From Takashimella koratensis (lineage: Eukaryota > Basidiomycota > Tremellomycetes > Trichosporonales > Tetragoniomycetaceae), in assembly GCA_003116875.1 (NCBI GenBank), contig BCKT01000013.1, positions 806,001-870,000 of the forward strand: a stretch of DNA of 64,000 nt, in the 5' to 3' direction. The first letter of the stretch is position 1; each line of letters starts with the position of its first letter. The notes below the pieces were generated by a model that ran no database searches, was not told the DNA's origin, and was given only the letters and a program-made list of their open reading frames with translations. Below are positions 1 through 10,041 of this stretch, piece after piece. The position numbers and the translations under genes are program-made.

Positions 1-143
1 GTACTGAGCGAGGCCGCGGGGGTACCCTCACTGATGCAGCGAGAGCTCATTACTCACGGGCATGATGTTGCTTTTTACGATACAGATATGCTGCATTACG
101 AGACTACGTAACGAGAAACAGGAAAACTATGACCAGATACAGA

Positions 144-1409
144 CTAAGCCCAGCGACCGAGAAGAGCCATGAGACCAGCACCAAGGCACATGCAGACGAA
201 AATGAAGGTGAGCTTGCCGTCCGAGCTCTTCATCATACGCGGGTTGAGCAAGATCTCGTGAGCCATGAGCTCGACGAGACCGGTGTAGAGGAGGATACCA
301 GCCGACATTGCGTCGAGAATACCCGAGGCAATGTTGGCGGCGACACCGTTGCCGTTGTATGACGAGCGAACCCCGAGACCGACGGCGATACCGACGGGCG
401 TGCAGATGGCGTACAAGACACATGCACCATAGCGAGCAATGTTATACTTGGGTGGAAGGGTAAGACCCGAGAGACGCGAGCCGAGACCGAGACCCTCAAA
501 CATTTGGTGGAAGATGATGACGATGAAGAGGATGGTAAAGTCTTGGCTCACGGCGAGGGTGAGGCCAATGATGATCGAGTGAAGGATAACACCAAACTCG
601 AGAACACCGACAGCGATGAGTTGCGCAGTGGCCTCGGCGTGAGAAGGAAGTTGGTTGACGGTCGACCCAGAGTCAGAGCTAGCCTCGAGGTCAGAGTAGT
701 TTTTCTCGCGAAGGCCCTCAGCTGGGGAGGCCTCGGCGGTGGTGGTCTCGTCAATGTTGGACGGGTGGACGTGGTTGGGGTCCGAGGGTGCCGAAGTGTC
801 AACCGCAAGGGGTGGGTCGTGGCTGTGGGAGTGGGCGTGGGCGTCGGTCGCGTCGTCTGCGTGTGCGCCTGACGTCAGCAAGAGTTGTGAAAAAGCGACT
901 CACTGTAAGCCATGCCGAGGTGTTGGAGACGTTTAGTGCCAAGACGGTAAGCCGCGACTTCGGCAAAGAACATGCCAAAGACAGCGACCATGGCGATCGC
1001 GGGCGCCCAGTCATAGTCGGCCCATGCGCCCGAGAGGCACTCGGAGCCAAGCTCGTCAAATGCGGGTGCGAGAAGGTGAATGAATGCTGTGGCGATGATG
1101 ACACCGGATCCAAAGAATTTTGCAAATCTAGGAATGTTAGTCATGATTCTCGTCACCCTTTGCAATACTCACTCAAAGACTGGTCGGGGCACGACTCGGC
1201 TCTTGCGAAGGATGACTGGGGTGAGAGTACCGATCAAACTAGTGACCTATAACAAGGTCAGTGGGGACTGGAATTTTTCACACGTTTCAAAGGTTGCCAC
1301 GTACGAGGATGATGAAGATGGCGCCGATACGGAGACCAAAGTTGCTGTCGTCGTTGCTCATGGAGCAAGCATCGTCTACGGCCGGTGTAGAGTCGGTAGA
1401 GTCGGACAT
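144..1409 (-). CDS. ZIP-family zinc transporter (ZRT1/ZRT2-like), 375 aa
   Basis: Plasma-membrane transporter of the ZIP family, expected to import Zn2+ (possibly Fe2+) into the cytosol. Four exons (1305-1409, 1173-1246, 904-1127, 144-868) join in frame; introns are 58, 45 and 35 nt. The N-terminal residues are hydrophilic, followed by a first membrane segment (LRIGAIFIIL). The segment FGSGVIIATAFIHLLAPAF carries the ZIP TM3 histidine, and VLEFGVILHSIIIGLTLAV has the TM4 signature histidine. A cytosolic histidine-rich loop (HAHSHSHD) lies between them at about residue 140, as is usual for the family. Further hydrophobic segments run to the C-terminal LGRWA. Start chosen because it is the first ATG upstream of TM1 and a TATA-like box lies about 75 bp further up. 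Family assignment is firm; ion specificity is inferred. Confidence 0.92.
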
Positions 1410-2499
1410 GGTGTAGGGTTGGGGGATGGGTGAGGTGAGAGTCTACTCTGATATGAAGGGGGACGATGCGAAATGCTGTCTATATATATTCTGAATCTAG
1501 GTCTTGGCGGTTGTTGACGAAAAAGTGAGACGTCGATTGCACGGGATGAGAAAAGTGCTTGCTCCCTGTCGACTGCGCTGACCGCGTGGTGGTATGACGG
1601 TGGGAGGGTAACAAATTTGTGAGGACCGCGCCAGTCGCCGAGGTAAACGAGGAGTCAAGGTGGTAGCGAGGGTAAAAGAGGGAGTGAGAGAGTGAGGGGA
1701 GCGAAGGGAATGAGGATGTCGAGGGTGAGGTTAGGAAACGGAGGGGAGTCGAGTGCTTGGCAGGGATGAAGGGCGGGGAGGGGGGTAGAGGGAGAGGTAG
1801 AGGGAGAGGGAGATGGACGGTGATGATGAAGACGGGGTGGAGGATGGGATGGGGAGAGATAGCAGAATGAGAATGGAGTGGGGGATGGGATGGTGTGATA
1901 ATATTTTCTCAAAGAGGCAGAGTACCGTGCGGTTACCGTAGCGATGCCACAAATGAGGACCTCAGCGGTCACCACCGTACACCTTACACCGTACACCACA
2001 CCCACTATCATCACTCCTCTTGCCCAGAGAGGCAATCCACTCGCAATGCATCGAGACACTACTGGACCCCGAGAACAATTCATTCCAATCTCCTTCCAGG
2101 TCTTGACTCATCTCTTGTCCCACCATGGTCGGTAAAAGCCCATCCATCCATCAAGTCTTACGAATCAATTCTAATCATCCCTCTGTGTCCAGTCTTCATG
2201 TCTCATTTATAGCCACGTTGGATCCGCCTCTGGTCCTTTCGCTCCGGATGGAACCTGTCCAAACTTTGATGCTGTTACTGACAAGGTTCGTCCCAGGTCT
2301 CGTGAGTTGTCTCGATTCAAATCGGGTCCTACATACTGTTCGCTTCTACATCCTACTCCCTCTGCCAATGTCTCCCCTTTCCTTCCATGTATCTCCCAGA
2401 CTCAATCGATTTAGTCCACCTCCATCCGAGTTGATCTCACAGTCTCGAGTAAACTTGCATGGCTCGGATAAGTCTCGATCGGTATCGGGACTTTGACCG
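1410..2499. other. Intergenic: promoter of zinc transporter and 3' side of the coiled-coil gene
   Basis: About 1.1 kb with purine-rich low-complexity sequence (GAGGGAGAGG runs around 1670-1860). Open frames here are of mixed composition and not recognised. A short stretch near 2215-2300 has a GTGAGT donor at 2300 and may be an upstream exon of the candidate listed at 2500-2825. Confidence 0.4.
1481..1489 (-). promoter_or_regulatory. TATA-like box upstream of the zinc transporter
   Basis: The alternating TATATATAT lies 72 to 80 bases upstream of the transporter ATG on its strand, in an otherwise GC-rich stretch. The position is typical of a fungal TATA element. No zinc-responsive (Zap1-like) element was recognised nearby. 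Confidence 0.4.
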
Positions 2500-2825
2500 C
2501 AGCCCCAGTCTTACCCGTCAACTCCTTTGTCCCCGCTCGGCTCGGACTCGGGTCGAGCCGCAACAGTTGAGGCGACACTCGAAAGAGATCTTGACCTCCC
2601 CCTCGTCGCTTTCCCCTCCTCCTCATTACCCTTCCTCGCATGTCTTGGCATGACCGGTGGCGTTGGCAGAGCCCTGTCACATTCCCTGCCGTCCTCAAAG
2701 GTCTTCACACCACTCCTGTCAACAAAGGCAGTGCATGTGCACTCCACAAGCATAACCGTGCACACCTCGTCGCCACCGGGTTCATTTCCCGCCAAAGACA
2801 TTCATCACTTGGTCAACCTCTTTTG
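2500..2825 (+). CDS. Possible terminal exon of an unrecognised small gene
   Basis: An open frame after an acceptor-like CCGCAG runs about 108 codons (from PQSYPSTP, through DLDLPLVAFP, to KDIHHLVNLF) and ends in TGA at 2823-2825. Composition is less repetitive than the surrounding shadow frames. A possible partner exon ends at the GTGAGT donor at 2300 and could start at ATG 2125 after an intron. I do not recognise the protein, the splice model is a guess, and the antisense strand is also open here. Treat as a candidate only. Confidence 0.22.
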
Positions 2826-2951
2826 ACTCGACCATAACCGTTGAGAAACAAAGCACACTTGTACACAAAATCGAACCAGAGAAAGAGCAAAACACAGTCA
2901 CACCGATGGATAGGAATAGGAATACGATCACCCTAAGAACACTGCACAACC

Positions 2952-4756
2952 CTACTCCTCCTTGGCCTTTGCACGCTCCTTCTCCAACTCCTCGATCCTC
3001 TTCTCCAACACCTTCATCCTCTCTTTCATCTCCTCTGCCTCTTTCTTCTCAGCTCCACCTACTCGTCCAACCTCATACCGAACCATCTCCTTCAGACTCT
3101 CTGCACTGGCCTGTAAATTGCCCAACAACACACCGGCCTGTTGCGTGGTCTGCTTGAACTCGCGCGTTGCCGTTACCTGCGAGGCGTGGGTCGACTCAAC
3201 TCGACGGATCAAGTCTTGCAGCGTGAACCGTAGCTGCTCAGCAGACGCGACCATGTCGTAAAGCTGATTGAAGGGCGCCAAGAACTCGCGGCGCGGGTGA
3301 GGAGGTGACGTCGAGTCGTCCGGATCAGAGTGAGGGTCTGTGCTCGGGTGCTCGCCTGCAGTCATGCTGCGTTCACCAGGCCCAGAGACTGAGCCTGGCG
3401 GAAGTCGAGACGAAGCCTCCCGCTCCCGCTCGTGCTGGGGCGACGCAGGAGGGTACCGCATTGACGCTGGGATTGAAAAGTTGCGCTTGTCAAAGACGGG
3501 TTGAACCGACGAGCGCACCGAGGGGGCGTAAAACTCTTCGGGTCCAGATGCGTGTGTCCCGTTGTGGCTCGGGCGTCGAACCTCGGAAACGGACGAAGAG
3601 CCGCGGTGATGCTCAAAGAAGGATGCACCGGAACCGTGAGGGTGAGGAAGCGGCGGCATGACGTGGACACGAGTGTGAGGGTGGGCGGTGTGAGGCATCT
3701 GAGGGAACATGTTTGAGGGTCCCAAGTTGTGAGGGATCGACGTCTGCGACCCCGATGGCGGATCGTGTGGCGAAGTCTGCTGAGACGAGAGTCCCTGGTT
3801 GAGGGGGGCGCTCTGTTGATCAGCGAAGAACTAACCACAACTAACCTTGGAGCCTGGCACGACATCCTTATCAGTGGCAGAGGTGACAATCGTCATCCGC
3901 TCAACCTTGTCCTTGGTCTTCTCACGCCTGACCCCGACACCTCCGCGACGATCGCCCGTGTCCTTTGGTCGCCAGTCCTTGAAAGTGAGCTCGCGAGGGG
4001 TGGACGGCTGACTGGCGGCTGCCTGCTTGCGGCGGGCGGCAATGAGGGCTTGCTGCTGCTCTTTGATGCTTATCGTGTCGCGCACCTAACGTCAGCAATG
4101 CCTTGGGTTCAACCTACAGTCTTGAGCTGCTCCTCATCAATGCTCTTAAAGTCAAAGCCCATGACGACAGGCGATGGGATCGGGCCATCAGGTCCTGGAA
4201 CGGCTAGACCACCTGCACTGCCTGGTGGAGCAGTGGCGCCGACCAACGCCCCAGGCCCGCCCCTCGCTTCACGAGCAGCAGCGAAGCCGATAGGCTTGAT
4301 GGGTGCGAGTGCTGGGGGTCGACGGCTGGTCGACGGTGACGCGTTGACCCCGTTGGAACCGGACGGCGGGGCGCCACCGGAGCTTGAGATCGAGTCTCGT
4401 CGTCCATGAGAGTGAGTAGGTGATGATCCGAGCTTGGATGGGGACGGGTTGGACTTGACCACGCGGCGTCGCTTCTCCTTGGGCTCTTGGTCGTCGCTGC
4501 GGGTCCAATAACGGCGAGGGACATTATGCGCGTTGAATGGGATATCAGTCATAGCGGGATTGAAATGACCCGGGAACGAAGGGCGAGTGAGGGTGATTGC
4601 CGGCATATCGGGCGTAGGTGGTGATGGAGGCGTGGTAGGTTCAGGTTTGAACATGCGATTACGGGGCGAGCGAGTAAATGGGGATCCAGTTTGCGTTTGT
4701 AGTGATGTGCGACGAGATGGCGGGGGTGAGGGATATCCCATGTTGTCAATGGCCAT
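2952..4756 (-). CDS. Hypothetical nuclear-type protein with C-terminal coiled coil, 579 aa
   Basis: Three exons (4118-4756, 3846-4085, 2952-3812) joined across introns of 32 and 33 nt give one frame of 579 residues. The N-terminal 200 residues are rich in Pro, Ser and Thr and contain a basic patch KEKRRRVVK near residue 95 that could be a nuclear localisation signal. A better-ordered patch follows: PIKPIGFAAAREARGG, then FDFKSIDEEQLKTV and RDTISIKEQQQALIAARR across the first splice junction. The middle is low-complexity. The last ~120 residues form a predicted coiled coil (repeated E/K with Leu and Met spacing), ending in KERAKAKEE. I cannot assign a family; the conserved-looking patch suggests a fungal regulatory or chromatin-associated protein, but that is a guess. 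Confidence 0.7.
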
Positions 4757-4860
4757 GTTTTATATGTGGTCGGAGGGGTTGGCGGTAGTTTGCGACAGAG
4801 CGGCGAACGGAAAGTCGGAGTCGGGATCGGAGTCAGGAGAGACACTTGTCAGCACTTGTC

Positions 4861-4866
4861 TTTATA
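4861..4866 (-). promoter_or_regulatory. TATA-like box upstream of the coiled-coil gene
   Basis: TATAAA on the minus strand about 105 bp upstream of the ATG at 4756, in a position suitable for a core promoter. Confidence 0.3.
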
Positions 4867-6112
4867 GAGGACGCGGGGCGAGTGCATTTGTTGAAAGCAA
4901 ACACCAGGCGGAGAAGTGAGATTTTAAGCGGCTAGTAGGATCGTTGGCCGTGAAGAAAGGACAAAGTGATAATTGAAGGGAAGAGCCAGGAGCGGGGGAA
5001 ACAGATTTAAGATTATGAGTCTAGGAAGGCGAGGAGAGCACTTGCCCCTCGGTGATGACGGAGTTCCACGGGGTGTGAGGTGTATGGAGAGTGGGAAGTG
5101 AACACCTTTGCAAAGGAGTGACTCGGGGGGGTAGACGTCACACGGGCGGGCGAGTGAACGGAAGGGTGGCGGGAGGTGGGACCGAGCAAGGAGTGATATG
5201 AGTTGGGTATGGGAAGATTTGCGACTGAGATTTGTTCGTGAACGGTCAAGAAAGTGATAGATTCAAAGACGAGATAATGATGGGAGTGAGTCGATGGTGA
5301 GGAAATCAGACGAAAGTGGACGCTATATGTAGTCGAGGAATGGCCAACGGCCAACTCGGGAGCAAGAGCAAGCGAAACAAATCGGAGTCAGATAGAGAGT
5401 CAAAGATAACCCGAGTCCAGACAACTATCAGTTGAGCCGGAAGATGAATGGGATGACCAACGAGCTCTTCCAACCATTTTCCCACCAAATCTTTCAAACC
5501 CCTCGGCGTCTAACTCGGAGCCAAGCATTCCCTTCACCTCCGTCTTGTCGAGCTTTGCGCCACACGACAATCTGAGCGGGGTTGTATGACGCGCGCAACA
5601 GATTACTGCCCATCCCTCCATGAGAGATATACCACGGCTCTCACACGTCGGAAGCAGTTCTCACGCCTTCCTCTGTCTCTCGGCCTCCGTCTTTTCGGTG
5701 ACAAAATGAAGCACCACTGAGTCTGAGGAGACCGAGGTTGAACAAAGGGTGTCCTTGACGTTCACACGGTCATATCGCTGCATACGGCCAACTGATTGGC
5801 CGTTCGTTCGCAACCGACGCAGCGAGCGAAACCGTGCGCCGCTCGACCCACCGAGATCGGTGCACGGGAGAGGCGGTGCAGCCGCGATCGGCAAAGGCAG
5901 AGTTACAATGGAAGGGGAGCATGATCCGACCGGACAAAGGGAACAGGCGGCCGCGATATTGCGGCCAGTCTCCTTTCTCGGAAACGATGCGAGGTGAAAT
6001 GAGAGTTTGGAAGGCGAGCCCAGACAAGCCTTTCGAACGTAGAGCCAGAACATTTGGAAAGGCGGTGACGGAAGGAGGCAGATGGAAAGGAGCACAGACG
6101 AGTACTCACGCT
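4867..6112. other. Intergenic stretch without a supportable gene
   Basis: Several medium open frames on both strands here overlap one another and none shows a known domain or a clean splice chain. The minus-strand frame ending at 5661 (...TEAERQRKA) could be a downstream exon of the proline/histidine-rich candidate at 6113-6600, but no acceptor gives a compatible phase without a stop. Confidence 0.4.
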
Positions 6113-6600
6113 TCATCACGATCTCTGCCTTTCGCCTGTAACTGTTCGCTTGGGTCTGGACCAGCGTTTGCGCCGGAAGCGGAAGCAGGCCCCGCGTCGC
6201 TAGCTGCCAGCGGTGCGCCTTGTGCCGCCGCCGCCGCTGCTGCTCCTGCTATCGATGGAGATCGCGATTTGGGCGGGGTCGCATTGGGTGGTGGGTCTCG
6301 AAGGGATGAGGTTCTGCGGTGAGAGGAATGATGGCGATGAGATGGGTAAGGATGGGCATACGCGTGAGGATGGGGGAGTGGGTGAGGATGAACGGGCGCG
6401 TGAGTACCAGGGTAAACAAATGGTGATGACGGGTGAACCAGTGTAGCGGAGCGCGGAGACGCGAGAGGAGGTGGGTGATGTGGGGGACGAGCGTGTGACG
6501 ACGGAGGCACGGGTTGAGTTGGTGTTGAAGAGGTCGGTGTTGAAGGGTGAGGAGTAGGGCCCGGTGGGACGGGTGGCCGTCGCGAGAGGTTGGCGAGCAT
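6113..6600 (-). CDS. Candidate first exon of a Pro/His/Ser-rich protein
   Basis: From an ATG at 6600, behind a CT-rich leader of the sort that precedes fungal start codons, the frame MLANLSRRPPVPPGP runs about 162 codons. It is dominated by Pro, His and Ser, then has an alanine run (AGAAAAAAAQGA) and the hydrophilic end QLQAKGRDRDE. A good donor (GTGAGTACTC) follows directly. The downstream exon could not be fixed. Low-complexity composition means that an artefact is possible; no function can be given. Confidence 0.35.
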
Positions 6601-8632
6601 GGTGTGTGGGTGGGAAGAGCGGGAAGAGTGGTGAAGGTGGTGAAGGTGGTTATGAGCAATGGTGTTGGGACGACGTTGGTCGAGAGGATGAGATGAGGAA
6701 GAGTGAGAATGGATGTCGACGATGGTGAAGATGAGGATGGGGGATGGCCGGAAAACGAGGCGAGTGATGGGAGCGTCGAGGTGTGTGTAAGGTGATGTGA
6801 TGGGGTAGGAGGGAGGGAGGAAGGAGGACGGGCAGAGGGGCCAGGGGCCAGGGGAGGAGCAAGGGAGCAATGGAGGGAGGGAGAGGAGGGAAGGGCACGT
6901 TTGATTGATGGATTGGAAGGAGGAAGGGAGATGGGAAGGAGATGGGAGAGGTGGTAGCAGAGGAGAAAGGAGACGAGTGATACAAAGGCCAGGCGGCGAG
7001 GCGAGAATGAGAAAGAGCGCAAAGGATGGCGTCGTGGCGTCGGTATCAGTCGGTGGGCGGGCGGAGGGTAGTCGTGGTGATGTGATGGTCGTGGGAATGG
7101 AGGAGGTGACGGCGGCGACGCAAGTCGGAGAGGATAGGAAGAGGATGAAGAGGATGATGAATCGGATAGAGGACAGATGGAAACAACAAGGTCATAGCGT
7201 CAGCAAGGGTCTGCTCGTCGTCTCCTAGCAACTACAGATACCATCCCCAGCCTGTGCCTCTCCCATCATCCAGGGCAACGTCTACACTCACGGGTGGGTA
7301 GCGCCCCCATAAAACCGAGGTGGACTGAGCGCGGCCATCTCTGCTGCTTCTTCTCTTTCTCTCTCTCTCTCTCTCCCTTTCTCTCTCTTCTTGACCAACG
7401 GGCCGGCGTCCTGTGACAGAGCTAGTTCCGCAACAGGTAGATGTCACGTAGCACGCGCACGGTTCGGCTACTGGGCGGTCGGGTAAAAGGCAGGCGGCAC
7501 GAGCGCAGGAAGCAAGAGTAAGAGTAAGCAAGTAGAAGAGGAACGGGCGGGTGCCGGGCCAGGTCGCGATGCGGTTGGGGTCCGTGCGTCAAAGTGTTTC
7601 GTCGAATTGATTCCTTGCGCGACTGATTCTTTATTGTTTCTGCTAGGCGGATGGGGTCGGTCGATCGTTGAGTTTGAATGACAAGTCGGCTTGTTTCTTC
7701 TTTGGTCCCGATCAGGACCTGACTCGTGGGGTTGAAGAGGGGCAAGTGGGACGGGGAGAGGTGGAGAACAATGCCGACGGTGGTTGATGAAGAAACAGGG
7801 GGTAAGGGGAGGGAGGGAGGAGGGACCAAGGATGAACCCTGGATAGATGGCAGTTCAAGTCCAAGTTGGCAGTGTAGACTGTAGACTACAAGTCGGTTGA
7901 TGTTTCGTCCACAGGGGTCGGCAATGCAAGGAGCGAGCGCGTGAGCGGGAGCGGGAGTGTCAGCGTCGAAAGAAGGCAACAGGGCCGGCCGAAAACGAGC
8001 AAGGTGGGTGGGTGGGACGAGGAGACGGTTGGTATATAGGGGGATGGTGTTGGGTCTTTGAGGATGAGAAGGGAGAGGCGGAGGGAGGGGAGGGACGGGA
8101 GGGAGGGGTGGGAGGGGACGAGTCAAGGGGCAGGGGTGGGACAGTCAAGGTTGGTACGCCCGTGTGTGTGTGTGTGTGTGTGTGTGGTGGTGTGTGGTGT
8201 GTTTCAGGATTTCCTAGGCGTAGAACAAGAATTCCAATTCGACCTACCCCTACCCTCACCCCTTCTCACGTGTCACCCCTATCTTGACACTCACACAAAG
8301 GGCTGCACTCTCTCGGCCAAACTGGGGGTCCGCTATCGGCGCAGTCTCGGTGACAAAGTTCCTTTCAACGGTGAGGGGTACGACAATGGCCTGCTCGATG
8401 TTAGATGCAGCGTCGACTAGGTATATCGTCCTGGTGGTCAACTGAGAACTAGACGTCACGGCGTGAGAAGAAGGCAGGGAGGGGATTTGACAGAATTGCT
8501 CCATGCGGCAATTATCCAACTGTCACCGGATCCCCTTATTGTCTTCAGAATACAGTCTTCTAATTGCTGGCCCCTGGACAGATTCACTACGTGCAGTTCA
8601 ATTCTCATGCATGCTGCCTCCACACTCAACAC
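6601..8632. other. Low-complexity intergenic region
   Basis: Two kilobases of G/A-rich plus strand (C/T-rich minus strand), including a CT run at about 7350-7390 and a GT microsatellite at 8161-8185. The overlapping open frames (for example 7422-8126 minus) consist of Pro/Ser/His/Thr low complexity and change frame without splice support. This is probably leader or promoter of the candidate at 6113-6600 and 3' flank of the TMEM14 gene. Confidence 0.45.
8161..8185. repeat. GT dinucleotide microsatellite
   Basis: About twelve tandem GT units followed by an imperfect GTGGTGTGTGGTGTG tail. Directly visible. Confidence 0.9.
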
Positions 8633-9263
8633 TTAGCGCACCACTTTGTCTGCGTACTTGATCGCCATGAGCAGCGACAGAACCTAGGCATAGGGGGTTA
8701 GCGTTAATTCGACCATCCCAAGAGGTCTACTCACAGAGACTGACCCAGCGATCATCACATGGGTTAGCTCGAGGCACGGATTATATCGGCGCAGGCACTT
8801 ACCCATGCCGGCGGGCATAAACTTGCCCGACTGGACGAACCGCACGCCCATCATGATAGTGAGCGCCGTGGAGACTCCTGTCAGTGTGTGAGCACAGAAC
8901 AGCAGCGCATATAGCAGAGAACGGCTCACCGAGCGAGAGTCTGACGTCGTTGGGGTTCCTGCTAACCATCTGAGGTTGAGTGATGAGTTCAGCTGTTGTA
9001 GGAAAGACCGTCAAGGTAGAGGCCCACACGTACCAGAGCGCCGTAGCCTGCGAGGGCCCCTCCCGCCACTCCGCCGATGAGGGAGGGAAGGGAACCTTTG
9101 CGGACGTAGCCAAAGACGCCGCCGCTGGCCAGGGCAGCCGAGTACGCGAAGCCTGCGGGTGGAGGTAGGGGTCAAGACAAGGTCAGGAAGCGAGGCGAGA
9201 GGAGTAAGAGGAGAAGCAATGCTCACCCAGATAGTCGTAAGGGGAGCTGGCGATGGGGGGCAT
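8633..9263 (-). CDS. TMEM14 family membrane protein, 108 aa
   Basis: Small multi-span membrane protein of the TMEM14 (UPF0136) family; animal TMEM14C sits in the mitochondrial inner membrane and supports haem synthesis. After [13 protein letters not shown] the chain shows the family hallmarks: [31 protein letters not shown], then [16 protein letters not shown] and [14 protein letters not shown] at the end. The length matches the usual ~110 residues. The exon pattern is notable. After GKFMPAG the frame can only be carried to the last exon through a 5-nt exon at 8735-8739, flanked by introns of 63 nt (8740-8802) and 51 nt (8684-8734). The resulting VSVLSLLM aligns without a gap to the family (human: IAGASLLM). 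Function in this fungus is inferred from the family. Confidence 0.88.
8735..8739 (-). other. Inferred 5-nt microexon (TCTCT) of the TMEM14 gene
   Basis: Flanked by GGGTCAG on the 5' side and GTGAGTAG on the 3' side. It supplies the phase needed to join the exon ending ...CCGGCATGG to the last exon GTTCTGTCG. No other acceptor in the interval gives an open frame. Confidence 0.6.
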
Positions 9264-9539
9264 AGTGACTGAGGCAGAGGATGATGCGAAGGGCGGTGGG
9301 GATGGGCGGGAGGTGTTTATGAGGTCGTCGTGGTCGTCATGCCATCGGCAAGAACCGGGCTGGGCAACCGAGTGCCACTGTGGGAGATTGCTGCAGTCTG
9401 TTCCCATTTTTACTAACGACCACACTCACCCCGTGACTTTGTGTACTGCTCGGCGATGCTCGGGATTATTTTTTGCTAATGATTTGCTAATGAGCGCAGA
9501 TTTGATTTGATTCGTTTGTATTACCCTCCCTTGGAACCC

Positions 9540-9578
9540 GATTTGATTTGATTTGATTTGATTTGATTTGATTTGATT
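9540..9578. repeat. GATTT pentanucleotide tandem repeat
   Basis: Seven to eight consecutive GATTT units; two stray copies lie just upstream around 9500. Confidence 0.9.
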
Positions 9579-9606
9579 CCGGGAAACGTGCATTGAGTCG
9601 TCATGA

Positions 9607-9607
<1 letters not shown>

Positions 9608-9643
<36 letters not shown>

Positions 9644-9656
9644 TGTGTGTGTGTAT
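9608..9656. repeat. GT dinucleotide microsatellite
   Basis: About 15 uninterrupted GT units, one GG interruption, then more GT units. Directly visible. Confidence 0.9.
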
Positions 9657-10041
9657 GTGTGCGAGTCATCTATCGCCAGGTAGATGACAACAACACGTCC
9701 GACGCCATCTTGCTTCCTCTCCATCGCTCCTCTTCCGCAAGGAAAGAGTAGCCACTGCGTCCTCCCCTTCCCACCCCATCCCTCCACGTCCTGTACATAC
9801 CCACAATCACACACACCCCAACGGCTCGAGTCTCTCTCGCCACCCTCTCTTCCGCCCGCGCCGCCCGGTAACCGTCACGTCTCCGTCCGGAACCGACCAC
9901 CAGCCCTCCTCTCGATCCCGCGCAGGGAAGGGATCGAGCGTCCCCTTACCTATCCTCTCTCCTCGATAACCCCAACCGCCCCTCGTTGACTCTCTTGCCA
10001 ACTTGGACACCTCTTCCGCACCTTTGACCTTGCCGGCAACC

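Larger units (their letters stand above)
9264..10041. other. Divergent promoter region with microsatellites
   Basis: Lies between the starts of the TMEM14 gene (minus) and the RING gene (plus). It contains a GATTT pentanucleotide array, a GT array and, close to 10041, a CT/CA-rich leader. No gene seen. Confidence 0.6.

Noticed and set aside
6249..7022. 257-codon minus-strand frame with a hydrophobic start
   Set aside because: It is an out-of-phase reading of the same C/T-rich sequence; no domain; the frame at 6113-6600 fits a start context and donor better.
7422..8126. 234-codon minus-strand open frame
   Set aside because: Pro/Ser/His/Thr low complexity from a purine-rich plus strand, no domain, no splice support; similar frames exist in other phases of the same stretch.
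8256..8519. 87-codon minus-strand open frame with a fairly normal composition
   Set aside because: No recognised motif and no clear link to another exon; could be a leader exon but cannot be supported.
8161..9656. Telomere-like or CRISPR-like array
   Set aside because: The repeats are simple GT and GATTT microsatellites without spacers or a telomeric unit.
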